This document shows, in pieces, positions 57,340 to 64,000 of a DNA stretch of 64,000 nt. A model generated the notes under the pieces. The model was not told the origin of the DNA. It saw nothing but the letters and a program-made list of their open reading frames with translations, and ran no database searches. Position numbers and translations under genes: made by a program. Location: contig NZ_CP031447.1 of assembly GCF_003391095.1 (NCBI RefSeq), forward strand, positions 1,302,001-1,366,000. Reading direction: 5' to 3'. The number at the start of each line of letters is the position of its first letter. Positions within the stretch are counted from its first letter, which is position 1. This stretch comes from Austwickia chelonae (lineage in GTDB: Bacteria; Actinomycetota; Actinomycetes; Actinomycetales; Dermatophilaceae).

Positions 57340-57562
57340 GGGCCGAATTGTGCGGTCGAGGGGTAGATCTCGGCTGCAGTGCTGTGATGCGACACATGGC
57401 CCGGACGGAACTTAACACCCGTCCAGCCGCTGTGACGAGTTTGGGGCGAGCTTGATCGCAGGTTCGGTTCGGGATCGAGGAGTGCTCGAAATCGGCGGCC
57501 GAAGCGGCATGTGGCACAGGCCTTCTCCGATAGTGCCGGATGGCGAGACGAGTGACCGAACC
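57340..57562. other. Non-coding stretch upstream of leuA; nothing recognised
   Basis: About 220 bases between the LysM remnant and the leuA leader promoter. I see no convincing gene, hairpin or repeat. Short open frames on both strands lack ribosome sites and family resemblance. Confidence 0.5.
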
Positions 57563-57593
57563 GTGGACGCACAGCGGTTTCTCTGGTTACCCT
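57563..57593 (+). promoter_or_regulatory. leuA leader promoter
   Basis: TACCCT (57588-57593) fits the TANNNT -10, with GTGGAC at 57563 as a weak -35 (spacer 19). It predicts a start close to base 57600, on or next to the leader ATG at 57601. Confidence 0.45.
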
Positions 57594-57600
57594 GACGGAC

Positions 57601-57653
57601 ATGATCTTCCCCGACATGCCGGGTATCGCACCCGGTAGGCGTCTTCTTCCTCG

Positions 57654-57669
<16 letters not shown>
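57601..57669 (+). CDS. leuA leader peptide, 22 residues
   Basis: The ATG frame encodes MIFPDMPGIAPGRRLLPRRDEA and then stops. It has adjacent leucine codons CTT CTT (57643-57648), rare choices in this GC-rich genome where CTG and CTC dominate. No ribosome site precedes it, but a -10 lies 7 bases before the ATG, so it may be translated leaderless. It stands 78 bases before leuA and is followed by competing hairpins. This is the layout of a leucine attenuator. Only two leucines is few for such a peptide, so the call is inferred. Confidence 0.55.
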
Positions 57670-59863
<2,194 letters not shown>

Positions 59864-59890
59864 CCGTCTGAAAGACGTTGGAGAACAGCT

Positions 59891-61582
59891 ATGGCCGAGA
59901 AAGAGCATGCCACCACCGAAGCCCGCGACATCCCCACTTCGCAGCTGAGGACACGCGGCCGCACCGGTGGAGACCTCCTCGTGTCGATGATGCGGGACGC
60001 CGGTGTCGAAGTCGCCTTCGGAGTCATCAGCATCCACAACATCCCCCTCGTCGAAGCCGTCGACCGAGACCTGCGCTTCGTCCCGGTTCGCCACGAAGCA
60101 GCTGCGATCAATGCTGCGGACGGCTACGCCCGCGCCACCGGACGGATCGGAGTCGCTTTGACCTCCACCGGTACCGGCGCAGGCAATGCTGCTGGGGCCA
60201 TGTTGGAAGCCTTGACCGCCCAGAGCCGGGTACTACACATCACCGGAAATGTCGCCTCCACCGTCCTGGGCGACGACCGCGGCATCTACCACGAAGTGCC
60301 TCGGCAACTCGAGATGCTCGACGCCGTCTCCGGAATGGCGCTGCGGATCGACCGCGCCGACCATGCCCGCAGGGTACTCGCCGAAGCGCTTCAACGGTTG
60401 TCCACGCCGCCACATCTTCCGGTCAGCATCGACTGGCCGATCGACCTGCAATACACCGCAGATCCCACCGATCAGGAAACGATCCAGCAGAGCCCCGCCC
60501 GCCCCGATCCGCCCACCGCGCAGGAGATCACTGCCGCCGCCGAACTTCTCCGCACCGCACAACGGCCACTGATCTGGGCCGGTGGGGGTGCACGACGGGT
60601 CGGTCCGGCGCTGACCGAGCTGGCCCGTGTCTGGGGCGCCGGCGTCCTGACCGGAGCCAACGGTCGAGGAAGCATCTCGGAGGACCACCCGTCGTATATC
60701 GGCAACTTCGCCGCCACTGAAGCCGTGCGACCGTTGGTCGAAGAGGCGGACTGTCTGCTCACCGTCGGCAGCCACCTACGCGGTCACGAGACCGACGACT
60801 TCGGTCTTCCCCTGCCGAGCACGCATGTCCAGATCGACCTCGACACCGACGCGATCGGCCGGAACTACCCGGTCATCCGGGGGATCGTCGCCGACGCGAA
60901 CAGCGTGATCCCTTCTTTGCTGGATGACATGGGTCGTCCGAACACTCAGGAAAGCTGGATCGGGAAGATCCGTAACGCAGCCGAGGCCGCTCGGGCTGCC
61001 CACCGCGAGGACATCGGAGCCTACGCGGCGATCTGCGACGCGATGTCCTCCAAACTGCCTCGGGAATCACCCCGAGTGCGTGATGTCACCATCCCAGGAA
61101 GCACCTGGGGAAACCGGCTACTGCCGATCTACGACCCCACCACCAATGTCTTCGCTGCCGGCGGCGGCATCGGACAAGGGCTCGCCATGGCGATCGGCGC
61201 CGCCGTGGCCTGCCCGCAGCTTCCCGTCCTGGCGATGATCGGCGACGGAGGGCTCGCCGTCCACCTGGGTGAGCTGTGCACCCTCGCCGGAGAACGACCC
61301 CAGGTGATCCTGGTGCTCTTCAACGACTCCGGATACGGGGTCCTGCGCCATATGCAGACAGCGCAGGACGCGCCACCCCGCGGAGTAGATCTGTACACCC
61401 CGGACTTCGCGAAACTGTCCGCATCACTGGACCTTCCGCATGTCAGAGTCGGCGACCCCGCGGCCTTCGATGCGGCCCTGACCGTCGCCCTGGCCCGGAC
61501 TGGACCGTCGATCATCGAGATCGACGTCCCGGCGCTACGCCCCAGGCCGAAACCCTTCGTTCCCCCGGTCGACGTGCCCTGA
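59891..61582 (+). CDS. Thiamine diphosphate-dependent enzyme (acetolactate synthase-like)
   Basis: A 563-residue three-domain TPP enzyme. The catalytic glutamate is in VRHEAAAINAADGYARATG; the TPP-binding stretch is MIGDGGLAVHLGEL and the Asn/Asp pair in LFNDSGYGVL completes the GDG-to-ND motif. This group includes acetolactate synthases, benzoylformate decarboxylases and related 2-oxoacid decarboxylases. FAD-site features of true IlvB are not obvious, and no regulatory subunit gene (ilvH) is nearby, so a decarboxylase or lyase is more likely than IlvB; substrate unknown. ATG 59891 has GGAG 8 bases upstream. It is monocistronic. Confidence 0.82.
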   Translation: MAEKEHATTEARDIPTSQLRTRGRTGGDLLVSMMRDAGVEVAFGVISIHNIPLVEAVDRDLRFVPVRHEAAAINAADGYARATGRIGVALTSTGTGAGNAAGAMLEALTAQSRVLHITGNVASTVLGDDRGIYHEVPRQLEMLDAVSGMALRIDRADHARRVLAEALQRLSTPPHLPVSIDWPIDLQYTADPTDQETIQQSPARPDPPTAQEITAAAELLRTAQRPLIWAGGGARRVGPALTELARVWGAGVLTGANGRGSISEDHPSYIGNFAATEAVRPLVEEADCLLTVGSHLRGHETDDFGLPLPSTHVQIDLDTDAIGRNYPVIRGIVADANSVIPSLLDDMGRPNTQESWIGKIRNAAEAARAAHREDIGAYAAICDAMSSKLPRESPRVRDVTIPGSTWGNRLLPIYDPTTNVFAAGGGIGQGLAMAIGAAVACPQLPVLAMIGDGGLAVHLGELCTLAGERPQVILVLFNDSGYGVLRHMQTAQDAPPRGVDLYTPDFAKLSASLDLPHVRVGDPAAFDAALTVALARTGPSIIEIDVPALRPRPKPFVPPVDVP

Positions 61583-61671
61583 AGTGTGCGTCGGGTCTCG
61601 CCGACCAGAACACTCGACGCAAAGTCTGTTTCAGGAGGGCTGGCCGTCCCAGACCGTTCGGCCGTTCGCGT

Positions 61672-61986
61672 CTAGACGGGCGCCGGGTGCGAGGACGTGG
61701 GGGTACGGGTCCATGAGGCATAGGCGCGAAAGGCCGGGACCTGCCACCAGCTGTCAGGTGAGGTCGTGAGCTCGACCGCGGTGAGATGGCGACGCCCACC
61801 CAGACGTTCTTCCCAGAGATAGTCAATGTTGGCTCTGTCCAGGATCTGCGGGATCATTCCGCGTGCGGCGGCGCCGTTGACCCGGCTGCCGGGGAACCGA
61901 CGGATGTCGAGGACAAGCCCTATCCCAGTTGTCTTCAGCAAGGACACCAGAGTTGTGGCGTCAAGGCGCCCGTGCCCGAAGGTCAC
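61672..61986 (-). pseudogene. Truncated DUF488 family gene
   Basis: A 104-codon frame that matches the N-terminal half of DUF488 proteins: VTFGHGRLDATTLVSLLK, VLDIRRFPGSRVNGAA, IDYLWEERLGGRR and PAFRAYASW. Full-length relatives run 130-170 residues and end with a conserved Cys/His segment that is missing here. After RAYASW the sequence (TRTPTSSHPAPV) stops abruptly, suggesting a frameshift or deletion. The start (GTG 61986) lacks a ribosome site. It is in the 553-base gap between the TPP enzyme and recO; the rest of that gap shows nothing I can identify. Confidence 0.6.
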
Positions 61987-62123
61987 CAGACTGGGGGGCC
62001 CGGTGTGATGGAGGCCTTGGAGGACGTTTTCCTCGACATGGACGGAGCCTAGAACGTCAGCCGGTTCGCCGCAGGTCGACAGGGTGAGTTCCGAGGAGCG
62101 GATGTCTGGGGCCGGAGACGGGG

Positions 62124-62129
62124 CACAAT
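62124..62129 (+). promoter_or_regulatory. Candidate -10 of a leaderless recO mRNA
   Basis: CACAAT ends 6 bases before the GTG start of recO. A start there would place the first base at or next to the start codon, and no ribosome site is evident upstream of the GTG. No convincing -35. Confidence 0.3.
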
Positions 62130-62135
62130 GACCGG

Positions 62136-62864
62136 GTGCCCTTGTACCGTGAAGCAGCCGTGGTGCTGCGGACGCAGAAACTGGGGGAGGCCGACCGCAT
62201 CGTCACCCTCCTCACGCGGGAGCGTGGACAGGTCCGGGCCGTGGCCAAGGGGGTCCGGAAGACGAAGTCCCGGTTCGGTGCCCGCCTGGAGCCGGGGATG
62301 GTCGTCGATGTGCAGTGCCATGAAGGGCGCAGCCTGGACACGGTGACCCAGGTCGAGATGGTGGCTTCCTACGGTGAGGTCATCGCCCGGGATTACACGT
62401 CGTGGACGGCGGGGGCGGCGATCCTCGAGACTGCTCAGCGACTCACCGACGACCATGAGCCCAGCCCGCAACAGTTCCGTCTGTTGGCCGGTGCCTTGGC
62501 GAGCTTGGCGGGCAAGGAGCACGATCCGGGGCTGGTGCTGGACGCTTATCTGTTGCGGGCTGTGGCGGTGGCCGGGTGGGCACCGAGCTTCCGGGACTGT
62601 GTCCGGTGCGGGGCATCGGGCCCGCACCGGGCTTTCCATCTGGCCTCGGGGGGGTGCCTGTGCCCGAGTTGTCGCCTGCCGGGGTCGAGTGCTCCGGCGT
62701 TGGAGACCCTGGCCTTGTTGGGTGCCCTGTTGGAGGGCGATTGGGCCTGGGCCGATGCGAGCGCACCGGTGCATCGTCGTGAGGGCAGTGGGTTGGTCTC
62801 CGCTTTCCTGCAGTGGCACCTGGAACGGGGTGTGCGTTCGTTGCGCCTCGTGGAAAGATCCTGA
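62136..62864 (+). CDS. recO: DNA repair protein RecO
   Basis: A 242-residue RecO that helps RecR load RecA on single-stranded DNA. The OB-fold N-terminus ([39 protein letters not shown]) is followed by a helical domain and a four-cysteine zinc site (CVRCGASG and CLCPSC). GTG 62136 begins the family homology and has no ribosome site, so it may be leaderless. uppS follows 26 bases later. Order era-leuA-recO-uppS is common in actinobacteria. Confidence 0.95.
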   Translation: MPLYREAAVVLRTQKLGEADRIVTLLTRERGQVRAVAKGVRKTKSRFGARLEPGMVVDVQCHEGRSLDTVTQVEMVASYGEVIARDYTSWTAGAAILETAQRLTDDHEPSPQQFRLLAGALASLAGKEHDPGLVLDAYLLRAVAVAGWAPSFRDCVRCGASGPHRAFHLASGGCLCPSCRLPGSSAPALETLALLGALLEGDWAWADASAPVHRREGSGLVSAFLQWHLERGVRSLRLVERS

Positions 62865-62890
62865 CGTCCGTTCGAGGGAGAGGCCTTGAG

Positions 62891-63691
62891 ATGCCTGTAG
62901 TACCACCATTTCCGCATCCGACCGGTGCCCGGCCGCCGGTGATTCCGCCGGAGCTGGTTCCGAACCACGTGGCCATCGTCATGGACGGGAACGGTCGCTG
63001 GGCGAACCAACGTGGTTTGCCGCGGACCGAGGGGCATCGGGCTGGTGAAGCGGCGCTGATGGATGTGTTGGCGGGGTGCATCGAGATCGGGGTGAAGCAC
63101 ATCTCGGCGTATGCCTTCTCTACGGAGAACTGGAATCGGTCCACCGATGAGGTGCGTTTCCTGATGGGGTTCAACCGGGAGGTGATCCGTCGGCGGCGTG
63201 ACGAGATGTCGGCGATGGGTGTTCGGGTGAAGTGGGTGGGGAGACGGCCGAGGCTGTGGCAGTCGGTGATCGACGAGTTGACGGCGGCGGAGGAGTTGAG
63301 CCATCGCAATACGACGTTGACCTTGCATTTCTGTGTGAACTACGGCGGCCGGGCGGAGATCGTCGATGCGGTGCGTCGGATCGCGGAGCAGTCCCGCAAG
63401 GGGCGTCTGCGGGGGCGCAAGATCGACGAGGCGGAGTTCGTGCGTCATCTGTACGACCCGGAGATGCCGGATGTGGATCTGTTCGTGCGGAGTTCGGGGG
63501 AGCAGCGCACCAGCAACTTCTTGTTGTGGCAGAGCGCGTATGCGGAGATGGTCTTTCTGGACACCTTGTGGCCGGATTTTGACCGTCGTCATCTGTGGGA
63601 GGCCGTCGAGATCTATGCGAAGCGTGACCGCCGTTACGGGGGAGCGGTGGACAAGATCGCTGAGGCCGATGGCGGGGAGGGGGAAGGCTGA
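62891..63691 (+). CDS. uppS: Isoprenyl transferase (undecaprenyl/decaprenyl diphosphate synthase type)
   Basis: A 266-residue cis-prenyl transferase that builds the polyprenyl diphosphate lipid carrier for cell wall synthesis. It has [16 protein letters not shown] with the catalytic Asp, [10 protein letters not shown], the [20 protein letters not shown] signature and [10 protein letters not shown]. Chain length cannot be told. ATG 62891 has GAGGGAGAGG about 7 bases upstream. It overlaps the next gene by one base (TGATG). Confidence 0.96.
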   Translation: MPVVPPFPHPTGARPPVIPPELVPNHVAIVMDGNGRWANQRGLPRTEGHRAGEAALMDVLAGCIEIGVKHISAYAFSTENWNRSTDEVRFLMGFNREVIRRRRDEMSAMGVRVKWVGRRPRLWQSVIDELTAAEELSHRNTTLTLHFCVNYGGRAEIVDAVRRIAEQSRKGRLRGRKIDEAEFVRHLYDPEMPDVDLFVRSSGEQRTSNFLLWQSAYAEMVFLDTLWPDFDRRHLWEAVEIYAKRDRRYGGAVDKIAEADGGEGEG

Positions 63692-64000
63692 TGCGCAGGG
63701 TGGGGCGTGTGGTGGTGGCCTTCCTTGCTGCGGTTGGCGCTTTGTCGTTGGTGGTGGTGGTCGGCGGCCTGGTCTGGTTGCAGACGGTGGGTGTGCCGGT
63801 GCGTGCTGGTGAGCCGCGTAAGCCTGTAGCGGGCTCGACGAAGGTGGAGAAGGTGTCGGTGGACGCCTTGTTGTCCTTCGCGTCCTTGGAGGCCAGGGCC
63901 GGCCGGGAGCTGAAGTTGTCCCATGCCGGTGAGGGGCGGATAGCGGTGTCGACGCCGGTGGCGGTGTTGGGCCGGAAGATGGATGTGCGGGTGGTGGGGG
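63691..64000 (+). CDS. Membrane-anchored DUF2993-like protein, N-terminal part (truncated by window edge)
   Basis: The first 103 residues of a protein cut off at the window edge. It starts RRVGRVVVAFLAAVGALSLV, a signal-anchor or signal peptide, then VEKVSVDALLSFASLEARAG and STPVAVLGRKMDVRV, which resembles the LmeA/DUF2993 family of lipid-binding envelope proteins. The ATG overlaps the uppS stop by one base. Family call is tentative because most of the gene is outside. Confidence 0.55.
   Translation, partial: MRRVGRVVVAFLAAVGALSLVVVVGGLVWLQTVGVPVRAGEPRKPVAGSTKVEKVSVDALLSFASLEARAGRELKLSHAGEGRIAVSTPVAVLGRKMDVRVVG

Overview
This is ordinary chromosomal DNA from a high-GC Gram-positive bacterium. 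It reads as Actinobacteria, probably order Micrococcales. The evidence is a SepH division protein, actinobacteria-restricted families of unknown function (DUF3097, DUF3159, DUF3710, DUF4192, DUF4193, DUF5998), an HrdB/SigA-type sigma factor with a Lys/Ala-rich N-terminus, frequent GTG starts and 4-base gene overlaps. The possible link to the Dermatophilaceae is a weak inference. I see no rRNA, tRNA, insertion sequence, prophage, CRISPR array or replication origin.

Layout. 1-3.6 kb: glycerol use (end of glpD, glpF, glpK). 3.7-10.7 kb, minus strand: a ParC-like topoisomerase A subunit, an SDR dehydrogenase with a palindromic operator candidate, and a fructose PTS operon (fruK, separate EIIA, EIIBC). 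10.9-22.7 kb: a GNAT/acyl-CoA synthetase fusion, DUF5998, a phosphodiesterase, thymidine kinase, SepH (opposite strand), ferrochelatase, an inositol monophosphatase-like enzyme, DUF4193, dUTPase, DUF3710, an OB-fold protein and DUF3159. 22.7-27.4 kb: two TrkA-type potassium gating proteins divergent from a KimA-like permease, then an RNA uracil methyltransferase. 27.7-36.8 kb: aconitase, a dienelactone hydrolase-like protein, PAC2, EcsC-like, DUF4192, a universal stress protein and the primary sigma factor. 37-53 kb: a PemK/MazF-like protein, lepA, trmB, two tandem coiled-coil proteins, hemW, a minus-strand NAD synthesis block (nadA-nadB-nadC with an NrtR-type regulator and DUF3097), then hrcA-dnaJ-rsmE. 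53-57 kb: phoH-ybeY-CNNM-era. 57.6-64 kb: leuA with a leader peptide, a thiamine-diphosphate enzyme, recO, uppS and the start of a DUF2993-like gene.

The window is mostly conserved core genome, and I found no dramatic new defence or biosynthetic system. The most interesting items are: (1) the tandem coiled-coil genes at 40.3-43.1 kb, the second with a DivIVA-like N-terminus, which resemble the Scy/FilP polar-growth pair in arrangement; (2) a leuA leader with a 22-codon ORF, apparently leaderless, and three mutually exclusive pairing segments, one covering the leuA ribosome binding site; (3) a CIRCE element 7 bases from the start of the DUF3097 gene as well as upstream of hrcA; (4) an inverted repeat between nrtR and nadA; (5) palindromes at acnA, the SDR gene and glpF; and (6) decayed LysM and DUF488 genes in the few non-compact gaps.
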